Source: Gimesia aquarii
GTDB taxonomy: Bacteria; Planctomycetota; Planctomycetia; Planctomycetales; Planctomycetaceae
Direction of reading: 5' to 3'
Assembly (NCBI RefSeq): GCF_007748195.1
Contig: NZ_CP037920.1
Location: 1,283,536-1,347,535, forward strand
DNA: 64,000 nt
The position numbers were made by a program, and so were the translations under genes. How positions within the stretch are numbered: the first letter of the stretch is position 1; the number at the start of each line of letters is the position of its first letter. The notes beneath the pieces are model-generated. The model was not told the origin of the DNA and made no database searches. It saw nothing but the letters and a program-made list of their open reading frames with translations. Positions 53,293 to 61,841 of this stretch are shown here, piece by piece.

Positions 53293-54599
53293 TGCCACGT
53301 CTTTCACTTTTGTTTTTGTTTGCGACTGCCATCATCCCGTTTGCACTGGCAACCGTCTGGCCTATGGCAGAGCAAGTGGGCATTTTGATTTGTCTGGGAG
53401 CATTCCTGCTGGCATTGGTCGACCTGGTCATCACGCCTTCATTACTGGCAATTGAAGTTCATCGTGATGTCAATGAAGTGCTTAGTGTTGGAACGGCTAA
53501 CAGTGTGAAGCTCTGGTTTACGAATCGAGGCTCGGTTCCCTTGAAGATTAATGTACACGATGAGCCGCCGACTCCCTGTCATTACACTGATCTGCCATTT
53601 GAAATCGAACTGTTTCCGAATAAGCATCAATACAGTATCTATCATGTGGAACCGCATCACAGAGGCAACAATCGGTTTCGTCGCGTTTTTCTGCAAATGA
53701 AAAGCCGACTGAAACTATGGACGATTTATGACGAGCGGGATATTCATCAGAACGTCCGCATCTATCCGGATATCAAATCAGTGCATGGTGTTGAGCTATT
53801 AGCCCGCCGCAATCGATTGGCGGCAGCAGGAGTGAAACTTTCACGTTTAAGAGGCAGAGGCACCGATTTTGACCGTCTGCGGGAATACCGTCGAGAAGAT
53901 GAATTTCGTAGCATTGATTGGAAAGCGACCTCGCGCCATCAGCAATTAATAAGTCGTGAATATGTCGTTGAAAAAAATCAGAACATCATTTTTTTGCTCG
54001 ACTGTGGCCGATCAATGTGTAATGCTGATGAAGGTGTAACACACTTTGATCGCGCCTTAAACGCTGCTATTCTGTTGAGTTATGTGGCACTTCGACAAGG
54101 AGACTCCGTTTCACTTTTGGCCTGTTCCAATAAGGTCGAACGTTGGGTTCCTCCAATCAGAGGCGCTGGTTCGATTCAGAAGCTGATCAGGCAGGTTTAC
54201 GACCTGGAGCCAATCTATGAAGCTTCAGATTATCAACTGATGGCAGAGCAACTCCAAGTGCGCTACCGTAAGCGTTCGCTGGTTGTGGTACTGACACACG
54301 CACTTGATGAAGTTCACATGAGTCATCTGGGTGATGCGATTCGACTTATGCGCTGGCCTCATCTGGTACTTGGGGCTTTTTTAAGAAATGTTCCTTTGCA
54401 GGAGCGCATGTATTCCATTCCAGAGACAGACCGAGAAGCATTCCAAATTGCGGCAGCCGCCGAGATCGTCTCGACACAATCCTCTCAGATCGCGGCACTG
54501 CAACAGTCTGGTTTACTGGTGCTCGATACATTACCCGAAAATCTATCGGTCAATCTCATCAGTCGCTACCTGGATATCAAAGCGCGTCAACTGCTTTAA
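53289..54599 (+). CDS. DUF58 (VWA-like) protein
   Basis: The 436-residue protein has two N-terminal membrane helices (about 5-22 and 26-46), a beta-rich part, and the DUF58 signature GTDFDRLREYRREDEFRSIDW, followed by a degenerate VWA domain with a MIDAS-like start (IIFLLDCGRSM). DUF58 proteins are partners of MoxR ATPases; the client is unknown. It starts within the last codons of the MoxR gene and ends convergently with the next gene, sharing four bases (54596-54599). Confidence 0.92.
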   Translation: MMPRLSLLFLFATAIIPFALATVWPMAEQVGILICLGAFLLALVDLVITPSLLAIEVHRDVNEVLSVGTANSVKLWFTNRGSVPLKINVHDEPPTPCHYTDLPFEIELFPNKHQYSIYHVEPHHRGNNRFRRVFLQMKSRLKLWTIYDERDIHQNVRIYPDIKSVHGVELLARRNRLAAAGVKLSRLRGRGTDFDRLREYRREDEFRSIDWKATSRHQQLISREYVVEKNQNIIFLLDCGRSMCNADEGVTHFDRALNAAILLSYVALRQGDSVSLLACSNKVERWVPPIRGAGSIQKLIRQVYDLEPIYEASDYQLMAEQLQVRYRKRSLVVVLTHALDEVHMSHLGDAIRLMRWPHLVLGAFLRNVPLQERMYSIPETDREAFQIAAAAEIVSTQSSQIAALQQSGLLVLDTLPENLSVNLISRYLDIKARQLL

Positions 54600-55087
54600 C
54601 TTCGAGGTTTTTTCATTAAAAATGGCAGCAGGTCGGTGTGATGTCCGATCATTTTCCATTTGCCGTTCTCTTTACGAAACAAACTTGTCGCGCGAATTTT
54701 CACGTTTCGTATCTGTCCTTCTGGTCCTTTGTTTTTACCGATTTCATAGTTGCTCACAATTGCCAGTTCAGGCCCCACAGTGATTCGCATTTCCTGGGGC
54801 TCGACTGTTCCCCCCAATTTCATCGCGGCTTGTTTTTCCCAGTCTGCTATGACATGTTTCCAGCCGTGATGAAAGCCTCCATCAGGTCCCATGTAGGTGA
54901 CATCCTCTTTGTGTGACCATACGTTTTTCATAAGATCTAAGTCTCCGGTAAACATCTGATTGAGGGCAGCATAGAATTGCTTTGCTGCATTACGTACTGC
55001 TTTCTTTTCTTGATCCGCAGCAGAGACGGTATTCGCAAAGATGATACTGGTAGCAAAGAATACGATCAGAGCAAGTTGTTTTTTCAT
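54596..55087 (-). CDS. Secreted NTF2/SnoaL-like protein
   Basis: The 163-residue protein has a signal peptide (KQLALIVFFATSIIFANTVSAA) and a cone-shaped NTF2-like domain of the DUF4440/SnoaL_3 type: AAKQFYAALNQMFTGD, VTYMGPDGGFHHGW, and the closing strands GKWKMIGHHTDLLPF. Such domains bind or isomerise small hydrophobic molecules or simply act as binding modules; catalysis is not predictable from sequence. It is monocistronic, with an AGGACATTTTGAA leader on the minus strand as ribosome binding region. Confidence 0.82.
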   Translation of the reverse strand: MKKQLALIVFFATSIIFANTVSAADQEKKAVRNAAKQFYAALNQMFTGDLDLMKNVWSHKEDVTYMGPDGGFHHGWKHVIADWEKQAAMKLGGTVEPQEMRITVGPELAIVSNYEIGKNKGPEGQIRNVKIRATSLFRKENGKWKMIGHHTDLLPFLMKKPRS

Positions 55088-55414
55088 TTCAAAATGTCCT
55101 CTCTCGTTCAGGCATTGAGTGACTTGTGATCTCTAAAAAGACCTCTTCAGAGCAGATATACATAATATACTATCGTATGTTTTTTATCGAAGATATCAAT
55201 TACAAGGATTCTAAGTGCTTGGTCTGAATTACAATTGGTGATATTAATTTTGTGAGTATTCTCCCTGTAAATGTGAGATCCAACAGGACTTTATCTTGTG
55301 CATATCTATAAATAGCCGATACTTATAAGTACTCACGATTTATAAATTCTCGTGAGACTCAGAATGAGAGCGCCCCGATTTCATTAAGTCTTGTAAGGCC
55401 TGCAACTTTTTTCT
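55088..55414. other. Divergent AT-rich intergenic region with inverted repeats
   Basis: No gene is seen. The region separates the NTF2-like gene (minus) from the FHA gene (plus). It has a 7-bp inverted repeat CTCACGA/TCGTGAG (55332-55338, 55350-55356) across 11 AT-rich bases, preceded by the palindrome TACTTATAAGTA. These could be operator sites for one of the flanking genes. Confidence 0.4.
55332..55356. repeat. 7-bp inverted repeat, possible operator
   Basis: CTCACGA and TCGTGAG flank an 11-nt AT-rich spacer, the geometry of a helix-turn-helix dimer site. It lies about 60 bp upstream of the FHA gene promoter. No regulator gene is adjacent. Confidence 0.35.
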
Positions 55415-55443
55415 TTTACTTGGTTCAACACAACGGGTATAAT
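55415..55443 (+). promoter_or_regulatory. Sigma70-type promoter for the FHA gene
   Basis: TTTACT (55415-55420, 4 of 6), a 17-bp spacer and a perfect TATAAT (55438-55443) lie 43 bp before the ATG at 55487. Confidence 0.55.
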
Positions 55444-55486
55444 TTAAGTCCGTTGAGTTTATTAAAGCATCTCATTGGAGTTCTCC

Positions 55487-56050
55487 ATGGCAGTCTGTTT
55501 AGTCCCCGTAAATCAAGGTCGCCCGATTGTTCTCGACAAGGCGATCATTCTCGTTGGGCGTCATCCAGACTGTGATATCGTCATCTCTGATAGCCCCAAG
55601 ATTTCTCGAAAACACTGTTGCTTGGCGATTGTGAATGACCGTCCTGTAATTCGTGATTTAGGAAGCATGAATGGGGTTTACGTCAATGGAGAAAAAGTAA
55701 ACCAGCAGGCGTGGCTTAAACTAAGTGATGAGTTGAAGATTGGCAACGTAACATATCGTCTCGAGAATATTGGCGCAGACGTCCAGAAAAATGATGCCGC
55801 TGATAGTGAAAAAAATGGTGATGATGCACCCACGAAAGCACCTTCAGTACAACACTTCAAGAAGCCATCTAAAGACATCGACATTTCGCAACAATTTCCG
55901 GTAGCAATTTCCGAGAGTGGCGAGAATGTAAGTATGAACGAAGTTGAGTCCAACGAAAATTTGGAAGGTGAGAAAGAAGCAGACGAAAATTATTCAGACA
56001 GCCACAATTTTGAAGGCACTGGCTCAAACGTCGAGTTTATTTCCACTTAG
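55487..56050 (+). CDS. FHA-domain protein
   Basis: The 187-residue protein has an N-terminal FHA domain (about 10-95): ILVGRHPDCDIVISD, KISRKHCCLAI and DLGSMNGVYVNGEKV hold the conserved Gly-Arg, Ser-Arg-x-His and Asn residues that bind phosphothreonine. The rest is acidic and disordered, with many Glu/Asp/Asn residues. FHA proteins read Ser/Thr-kinase signalling, which is abundant in planctomycetes; the partner kinase is not next to it. Start ATG 55487 is preferred because GGAG lies at 55476-55479; the frame is open from TTG 55475. Confidence 0.88.
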   Translation: MAVCLVPVNQGRPIVLDKAIILVGRHPDCDIVISDSPKISRKHCCLAIVNDRPVIRDLGSMNGVYVNGEKVNQQAWLKLSDELKIGNVTYRLENIGADVQKNDAADSEKNGDDAPTKAPSVQHFKKPSKDIDISQQFPVAISESGENVSMNEVESNENLEGEKEADENYSDSHNFEGTGSNVEFIST

Positions 56051-56102
56051 TCTGATACTGTTTCTTGACCGCGGTTCTCCTTTTATCTATCGCGATCTCA
56101 AC

Positions 56103-58256
56103 TCAATCAGGTTTTACTTCCATAGTCCTGTTTTTCATTTGAAGTAACAGAGGATGCCAGAACCGGAAGTGGGCAATCATCAATAGAATCAGTAGAGTCA
56201 CACAACTGATGATCCCTGCAATCAAGAAATACCCCGATTGATAATTCCAGATGACCTGATGTTTTCCAGCAGGAACTTTGACGCCGCGATACATGCCATC
56301 AATCAACACAACTTCTGCAGGCTGACCATCGACATATACTTTCCAGCCGGGATAATAGAGATCCGTTAAGATCAAGGTATCCTCAGTGGGAGTTTCCGCT
56401 TCGATGATCACTTCATTCGCCCGGTATGTTGAAATACTTGCTGACTGACCTGCTTTCGGTTTAGTCCAGGCGATTCGACCACGGCTACCCTGTAACTCAT
56501 AAAAATAGAGTGGTTCTTTAAAGCGACCCCAGGCGGGATTGATGACTTTGTCGAAGTCACTCCAGACGGGCTTGACCGGCCATAAATTGAGATCTAGCGG
56601 GTGCTGACTGAGAATATGTGTGACTCCTGCTTTCTGCAACCATTCTATCTGATCGGCTGTTGGTCGGTCTTCTTTTTTGAAAGGGAGTGGTTCTGGCATC
56701 GCAGTTTGGGGATCGAAATATTGTTCAGGACCAATCCCCAGATAAACGGGTGTCGAAGCAACGCTGATCAAGGTGGGTAAGTTGGCACCAGGGGCAAACA
56801 AACGCACGGGTTCACCATACTTCTCACAGATTTTTTTCAGCTCGCTCTGCTCAATCTGATTAATGGGTGGATTGGGAATGATGGCAGCATAAGTGACATA
56901 ACGACTGACAACCCAGAGATCAGCGATGGTAAATAGACAAACAATGGCAACGGTCAGGAATTTGAGGTTGGTATTCCAGTTTGCCGTCAATCGTTCCAGA
57001 CTGACCCCTGCAATCACGGCCACGGCGAACGTCGTTACAATTCCATATCGTCCCGGGCCGGTAAAGAAACTGAAACCGGGTAAATGTTTTGTGATTGGCA
57101 GGAACCAGCCGGGTGTATAGAGCATAGCCAATAGTCCGATGATGGCCAGCAAAACCAGCCTGGGGTCTCCAGTCCATGCGCGTAGCCACGTTCCGATCAC
57201 GATCAGAATCACTGCTGCGATTCCGAAATAAAGGTGTGCTTCCACTTGATTGGTCGCATCAGTACCCGGCGCCAACCCCGCATCAAGATTGACTTCATAG
57301 GGATACCAGGCCCAGGGCGCAACAATCTGTGAAAAGTACCAGGCAGGAATATGCCCATAACCGGGTTGATGCGATCGTTCACCGACTTCCGCGCGTTGGC
57401 TTAATTGTTTTAGCTCCCAGGTTGGCCCCAGTTGCACAGCCGATAGAGCGTATGCTGATATAAAAGCAAGTAGTAGTAAGATGATTGTCCGACGGCGATA
57501 CGGTTTTAGTTGTTCGGTCGTTTCATCGCGACTGAACCAGATACGCGCCGGGATATAAAAGAGTAACATCAACTGTGTGATGAATGCGAGATTGAAGTGC
57601 CCCGGCAAGATCTGCATTGCTAAAGCGAAGCAGAGCAGAATCGGGTAGCGCCAATAACGCGTTTGAAAAAATGATTCCACACACCACAGTGTTAAAGGCA
57701 GCCAGGCCCCTCCGATGATGGCCCATTCCAGGCAGATACGTGAGGGAAACCAGCCATAAGTATATACAAGGCCTGCAAACAAAGCCGCGATGAGCGAATA
57801 TCCCAGACGTTTCACATAGAGTCCCGTAAATACAAACGCCAGGATGTAATGTAGAATCTGGACGAAATTGTAAGCAGTGTTGACGGGCAAAAAACGGTAG
57901 GCGAAATAATTGAACGGGTAAAACGCCCCTGTCTGGCTCTCTGCGACTAACGGGAAACCATGTCCGATATTCGAATTCCAGAGCGGGAATTCGCCGGCCT
58001 GCAAGCGGTCGGCAAAGAAGGTTTTTTGTGGAAAGAAATAGGTATAGAGATCCCCGCCAATCAAACCACCGCCTGCCCAGAGCCCTTGCCAGAAGATCCA
58101 TGTCAAACCGACAGCAGAGACTAAAACAACGCCGGCAAACAAAGAGGCACTGGGGGGAGAAGACTTTTCAGGTCGAACCCACTTGGTTTTCTTTTTCGAG
58201 GAACGGCTCAAGTGATGGACCTTGTGTAGACGAATCAGAGTGCAGCGAAAATACAA
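56103..58256 (-). CDS. YfhO-like polytopic membrane protein
   Basis: The 717-residue protein has about twelve membrane helices and a soluble C-terminal domain ending in a last helix. The first outer loop holds GGDLYTYFFPQKTFF and FPLWNSNIGHGFPLVAE, and the C-terminal part LILTDLYYPGWKVYVDGQPAE; both are characteristic of the YfhO family (PF09586), GT-C-like proteins implicated in sugar transfer to lipoteichoic acid or other lipids in Firmicutes. It is last in the minus-strand run, 52 bp after the DhnA-like aldolase gene of the BMC operon, and may be co-transcribed with it by chance; a role in the compartment is unlikely. Confidence 0.82.
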   Translation of the reverse strand: MYFRCTLIRLHKVHHLSRSSKKKTKWVRPEKSSPPSASLFAGVVLVSAVGLTWIFWQGLWAGGGLIGGDLYTYFFPQKTFFADRLQAGEFPLWNSNIGHGFPLVAESQTGAFYPFNYFAYRFLPVNTAYNFVQILHYILAFVFTGLYVKRLGYSLIAALFAGLVYTYGWFPSRICLEWAIIGGAWLPLTLWCVESFFQTRYWRYPILLCFALAMQILPGHFNLAFITQLMLLFYIPARIWFSRDETTEQLKPYRRRTIILLLLAFISAYALSAVQLGPTWELKQLSQRAEVGERSHQPGYGHIPAWYFSQIVAPWAWYPYEVNLDAGLAPGTDATNQVEAHLYFGIAAVILIVIGTWLRAWTGDPRLVLLAIIGLLAMLYTPGWFLPITKHLPGFSFFTGPGRYGIVTTFAVAVIAGVSLERLTANWNTNLKFLTVAIVCLFTIADLWVVSRYVTYAAIIPNPPINQIEQSELKKICEKYGEPVRLFAPGANLPTLISVASTPVYLGIGPEQYFDPQTAMPEPLPFKKEDRPTADQIEWLQKAGVTHILSQHPLDLNLWPVKPVWSDFDKVINPAWGRFKEPLYFYELQGSRGRIAWTKPKAGQSASISTYRANEVIIEAETPTEDTLILTDLYYPGWKVYVDGQPAEVVLIDGMYRGVKVPAGKHQVIWNYQSGYFLIAGIISCVTLLILLMIAHFRFWHPLLLQMKNRTMEVKPD

Positions 58257-58308
58257 AGAGTATTCTAAGCTGCTTGATATGATGTCTCAATACACAAGGC
58301 AGGAGATC

Positions 58309-59526
58309 TTACTCGCCAAATACGCGATTCAGACGATCTCGGTGATAGGCCAACCGCTGTTCAGAAGTCATAGCAGCAAAGTTGGGCGGTTCATTTGCAG
58401 TTTCTGCTGACTTTGTCTGACCCGTTTTGCGGGAAGAGTTTGCAGCGGGTTTGCCATTCTTCTTTTGTGCTGGAAAGCTAAAGGTTTTGCTATCTTCTCC
58501 ACCATAGCTCATCACGGCGGTCTGGTAGGTCAGATCGACATCTAAGCTGCGTGTCGGCTTGATACCTAGTTCTTGCAGCACGCCATGATAGGCTTTGACG
58601 GCTTCAACCGGTTGGATTTTACCTTCAACCAGGTAACGTAAGAACTGGATGAATGCCAATTGGTGCTCAGCCTGGTTGATCTTTCGACCAAATAACGCAA
58701 CACGCCCGCCATATTTCTGGGCGTCGTGGATGAGTTGGAACGCGTCTAAAGTTGTGCCCGCCGAGCCTCCCAGAATTCCTACAATCAGATGCGGATCGTA
58801 GGCCACCAGTTCTTCCATGGCCTGTGGACCATGATACACCATTTTAAGAAAGACAGGACGTCCTGCAGAGGCAACACCTGCCAGGGTCCGGGCAATCAAG
58901 TCATTGATAAACCCAGGGGCGACATCAGCCGCGACTGCGTTACTAATATTAGGGTCAAAGATTTCCAGGAAGTGACGGAATTTTTTACGCTCGGCTTCTT
59001 CACGAAATTCTTTATAACGTTCAATTGTAGCCAGATCTTCTTCAAGATTATTGTTGAAGGTGACAGAGTATAATCCGAGGTCAGCCCCGTAGGCTCGCTC
59101 TTCCGGTTTACAGTCCAGGTGCCCGCATTGAATGTGGTCCAGACTGGCGGAACGGAACGGCTTAGCAGGCGGGATATGTAGTTTTCCACCACGAGGTACA
59201 TGCACATCAGTGGTATCATTGGCACGTGCCGCGGGTGTGATGGGTGAATTATCAAATAAACGTTCGTCAATCGTCAACTTTTCGCTGGTACTGGCAGACA
59301 TCAAAACGATGTCCACTACTTCCTGCTGAATCACTTCACGAATCTGTTGTCGATATTCCGCCAGCGTTTTGTATTTGAGTTCCTGATCATGCCGCTCTGG
59401 AGACAAGCCGGGTGCACCGATGCCAAACGCCATATCAGCATCTTTGGCATCCGCGATGATAAACTCTTTCGAGCCGCTGGGATCAGCGTGAATCGATTGA
59501 AGTTTTCGATCAAGTGATTTTTCCAT
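58309..59526 (-). CDS. DhnA/FbaB-type class I aldolase with C-terminal tail, BMC operon
   Basis: The 405-residue protein has a TIM-barrel aldolase core of the DeoC/FbaB group. FLEIFDPN and RPVFLKMVYHGP follow the strand order, with the Lys in FLKMVY the candidate for the Schiff base. VGILGGSAGTTLDAFQLI then RVALFGRKINQAE match the phosphate-binding GGS...GRxI stretches. After about 345 a basic, Gly/Ser/Lys-rich linker leads to an amphipathic helix at the end (MTSEQRLAYHRDRLNRVFG), similar in design to an encapsulation peptide. It lies in the BMC operon, 78 bp after the dehydrogenase. Its substrate is unknown; a phosphorylated sugar is likely from the fold. Confidence 0.78.
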   Translation of the reverse strand: MEKSLDRKLQSIHADPSGSKEFIIADAKDADMAFGIGAPGLSPERHDQELKYKTLAEYRQQIREVIQQEVVDIVLMSASTSEKLTIDERLFDNSPITPAARANDTTDVHVPRGGKLHIPPAKPFRSASLDHIQCGHLDCKPEERAYGADLGLYSVTFNNNLEEDLATIERYKEFREEAERKKFRHFLEIFDPNISNAVAADVAPGFINDLIARTLAGVASAGRPVFLKMVYHGPQAMEELVAYDPHLIVGILGGSAGTTLDAFQLIHDAQKYGGRVALFGRKINQAEHQLAFIQFLRYLVEGKIQPVEAVKAYHGVLQELGIKPTRSLDVDLTYQTAVMSYGGEDSKTFSFPAQKKNGKPAANSSRKTGQTKSAETANEPPNFAAMTSEQRLAYHRDRLNRVFGE

Positions 59527-59604
59527 CAGACAATCATTTCAATGTCAAAACGTAGCTTTAATGGGAACGCAATCAGGATTTAAGAATCATAGACGAGTTG
59601 TTGA

Positions 59605-60531
59605 TCAGCCGAGAACTTTATCAACGGTTTCTCTCAACACTTTCCCAGACTGAGTGAGGGCCATTTGTTCTTTCGGCCAAAGTTCAATCTCCAAGTGTTG
59701 TACAACTCCGGAGCGTCCCATTACTGTGGGGACGGAAATACAGACATCTCTGAGACCAAAGGCGCCATCCTGAAGTGAAGAAACAGGCAGAATGCGGCGT
59801 TGATCAAGGGCAATGCAATGCACGACATCAGCGATGCTGACGCCAACCGCAAACCCGGCTCCCCCTTTTTTCTTAATGACTTCCGCTCCACTACCCCGTG
59901 TTTTCTTTTCGACTTCGGCAATCAGAGCAGGGTTAGCTCCAGGGAATTTATCCAGGGGTAATCCACCCACTTGAGCGGCTGACCAGATGGGAACCATGCT
60001 GTCACCGTGTTCGCCAAGAATCAGAGTGGAAACCTGAGTCGGAGGAACATCCAGACGTGCAGCCAACATGCTGCGTAGTCGGGTTGTATCTAAAACCGTT
60101 CCGAGGCCAATCACCTGTTGAGGTGGCAGTCCCAGTTCTTTCATGGCCAGATAAGTCAGAACATCAACTGGATTTGATACAACAAAGACAATCGCTCCCG
60201 GTTTCGTCCCCACACGTTTGACGTCAGCCAGAATGTTTTTGAACAATTCGACGTTTCGGTTGATCAAATCGAGACGGCTTTCATCAGGCTTGCGACGTAA
60301 ACCAGCGGTGATCACGATCACGTCACTGTCTTTTACAAGCTCAGTACCACCGGCATAAATTTTCTGATCGGCGGTTAAGGAACTACCATGCAATAAGTCG
60401 AGTGCCTGACCTTCTACCAGATCCTGATTCACGTCAACTAATGCGATTTCTCGAACGATACCACCGGCCTGTAATGCGAAGGCGGCACAGGAGCCAACGA
60501 GACCGCCGCCGCCAATAATACTTACATTCAT
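59605..60531 (-). CDS. Lactate/malate dehydrogenase family protein, BMC operon
   Basis: The 308-residue enzyme has the NAD-binding start VSIIGGGGLVGSCAA, the Asp that selects NAD (LVDVNQDLVEGQALDL), the substrate loop ITAGLRRKPDESRLDL, VVSNPVDVLTYLA and the catalytic His in LILGEHGDSMVP. The residue that separates malate from lactate enzymes (102 in the LDH scheme) is Arg (R80 here, before KP), the malate-type choice. In this operon it could recycle NAD for the aldehyde dehydrogenase or act on a lactaldehyde-derived product; which is unproven. No encapsulation helix is visible, so it may stay outside the shell. Confidence 0.88.
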   Translation of the reverse strand: MNVSIIGGGGLVGSCAAFALQAGGIVREIALVDVNQDLVEGQALDLLHGSSLTADQKIYAGGTELVKDSDVIVITAGLRRKPDESRLDLINRNVELFKNILADVKRVGTKPGAIVFVVSNPVDVLTYLAMKELGLPPQQVIGLGTVLDTTRLRSMLAARLDVPPTQVSTLILGEHGDSMVPIWSAAQVGGLPLDKFPGANPALIAEVEKKTRGSGAEVIKKKGGAGFAVGVSIADVVHCIALDQRRILPVSSLQDGAFGLRDVCISVPTVMGRSGVVQHLEIELWPKEQMALTQSGKVLRETVDKVLG

Positions 60532-60593
60532 GATCGATTCTTTTCTTTATGATTATGTGATGTGAGTTCTATCACAGAGTAGTTTAAATAAGA

Positions 60594-61484
60594 TTATTGT
60601 CCCAGTGCAGACATGACCTGCTCTGTAATCGCTTTGACCAGTTGCTCAGAGTGGTTGCCATTATTAGTGGGAGTCGGTTGTGTAGATGGTTTCTGCAAGT
60701 ATCCCGGATAGCTGGGGGCAGGCTCGAATGCCGTTTGCTGTGGGATTCCCTCTTTGTATCCATCGCGAAACGCACTGTTACCACACAAGTCGCAGTCTTC
60801 AACGTGGAAACGAGGATCATCGAATCCGAGTTTCTGCTTGAGTTCAAGCAGTTCACGGGTTTCTGTTTCGGTAAAGTAATTGATGCGTCCCATTTGCTTG
60901 GACAAGAGTAAGATCTTACAGTAAGCATCCAGAATTTCGGTTTTCCAGTAAGCATCTTCCAGAGATTTACCAAAGGTGACGGTTCCGTGTCCGGTCAGAA
61001 TAATTGTGTTCGTGCCCCCTTTGAGGAACGGTACAACTGTGTCGGCAAATTTCTGACCGCCGGGTGTTTCGTAAGGCGCCATCGGAACTTCACCCATGAA
61101 GACTTCGACTTCGGGAAGTACACATTGTGGAATCGGTTCACGAGCAACAGCAAACGCAGTCGCGTGAGGTGGGTGGCAGTGCACAACGGCTTTGACGTCA
61201 GGGCGTTCTTTCATGATTGCCAGGTGTAACAGAATTTCGCTGGTTCGCTTACGTGTTCCGGCAATTTGGTTTCCATCTAAATCGACGGCACAAATATCTT
61301 CCGGTTTCATGAAGCCTTTGCAGATCATGGTCGGCGAACAGAGGACTTCATTTTCTCCGACACGTATGGAGATGTTTCCATCATTGGCTGCAGCAAATCC
61401 TTTATTATAAACGCGACGTCCGATTTCGCAGATTTCTTCTTTCAGGTTTCGGTCGTGAATTCCACTGTTCCATTGATTTGACAT
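60594..61484 (-). CDS. Class II aldolase (fuculose/rhamnulose-1-P type) with encapsulation peptide
   Basis: The 296-residue enzyme belongs to the FucA/RhaD/AraD family: ANDGNISIRV (phosphate loop), TSEILLHLAI with Glu83 as the likely acid/base, VHCHPPHATAFA with zinc ligands His102 and His104, and LTGHGTVTFG with His166. It would split a deoxyketose-1-phosphate into DHAP and lactaldehyde. After the core come a CDLC pair (231-234), a Pro/Thr/Asn-rich linker, and a C-terminal amphipathic helix (EQLVKAITEQVMSALGQ) of the kind that draws cargo into BMC shells. The start at ATG 61484 (TTTGGAG upstream) gives the family's N-terminus; the frame extends further without support. Confidence 0.93.
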   Translation of the reverse strand: MSNQWNSGIHDRNLKEEICEIGRRVYNKGFAAANDGNISIRVGENEVLCSPTMICKGFMKPEDICAVDLDGNQIAGTRKRTSEILLHLAIMKERPDVKAVVHCHPPHATAFAVAREPIPQCVLPEVEVFMGEVPMAPYETPGGQKFADTVVPFLKGGTNTIILTGHGTVTFGKSLEDAYWKTEILDAYCKILLLSKQMGRINYFTETETRELLELKQKLGFDDPRFHVEDCDLCGNSAFRDGYKEGIPQQTAFEPAPSYPGYLQKPSTQPTPTNNGNHSEQLVKAITEQVMSALGQ

Positions 61485-61539
61485 TGTCTCAACTCCAAAC
61501 GTTAAATAAAAAATTTGTGTTTCAGTAATAGTGATTCGA

Positions 61540-61821
61540 TTAATAAACTTCGATCTGATCCAAAATCGCTGACACATATGCGTCAATCGGTTTTACATCA
61601 GGATGAAAAGGAGCCGATGCTTCTGCACCTTCGCTCACAGCAATCTGGCTGCCAGAGGAAGCCCCTAACTCATCGTAAATAACAAAAGGTTCTGTTTTCT
61701 TTTTCTTATTTGAGTTGAGTTCATCTGTCTTTAAAGGAGTCGCAATCAGCCATCGGGCACCGTCCAGACTGGGATGCTTGCGTGAAAGCGTCACTTTTCC
61801 GATCACTTCTGCGATTTTCAT
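61540..61821 (-). CDS. BMC pentamer shell protein (EutN/CcmL family)
   Basis: The 93-residue protein has the PF03319 pattern: MKIAEVIGKVTLSRKHPSLDG, then YDELGASSGSQIAVSEGAEA and the closing DAYVSAILDQIEVY. These proteins form pentamers that cap the vertices of the shell. The loop between the first and middle strands is longer and Lys/Asn-rich (about 33-44) than in the other pentamer of this operon, so the two may sit in different vertices or bind different partners. It lies 20 bp after the RpiB-like gene. Confidence 0.95.
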   Translation of the reverse strand: MKIAEVIGKVTLSRKHPSLDGARWLIATPLKTDELNSNKKKKTEPFVIYDELGASSGSQIAVSEGAEASAPFHPDVKPIDAYVSAILDQIEVY

Positions 61822-61841
61822 GGTTCATTTCCTTTAGCAGG

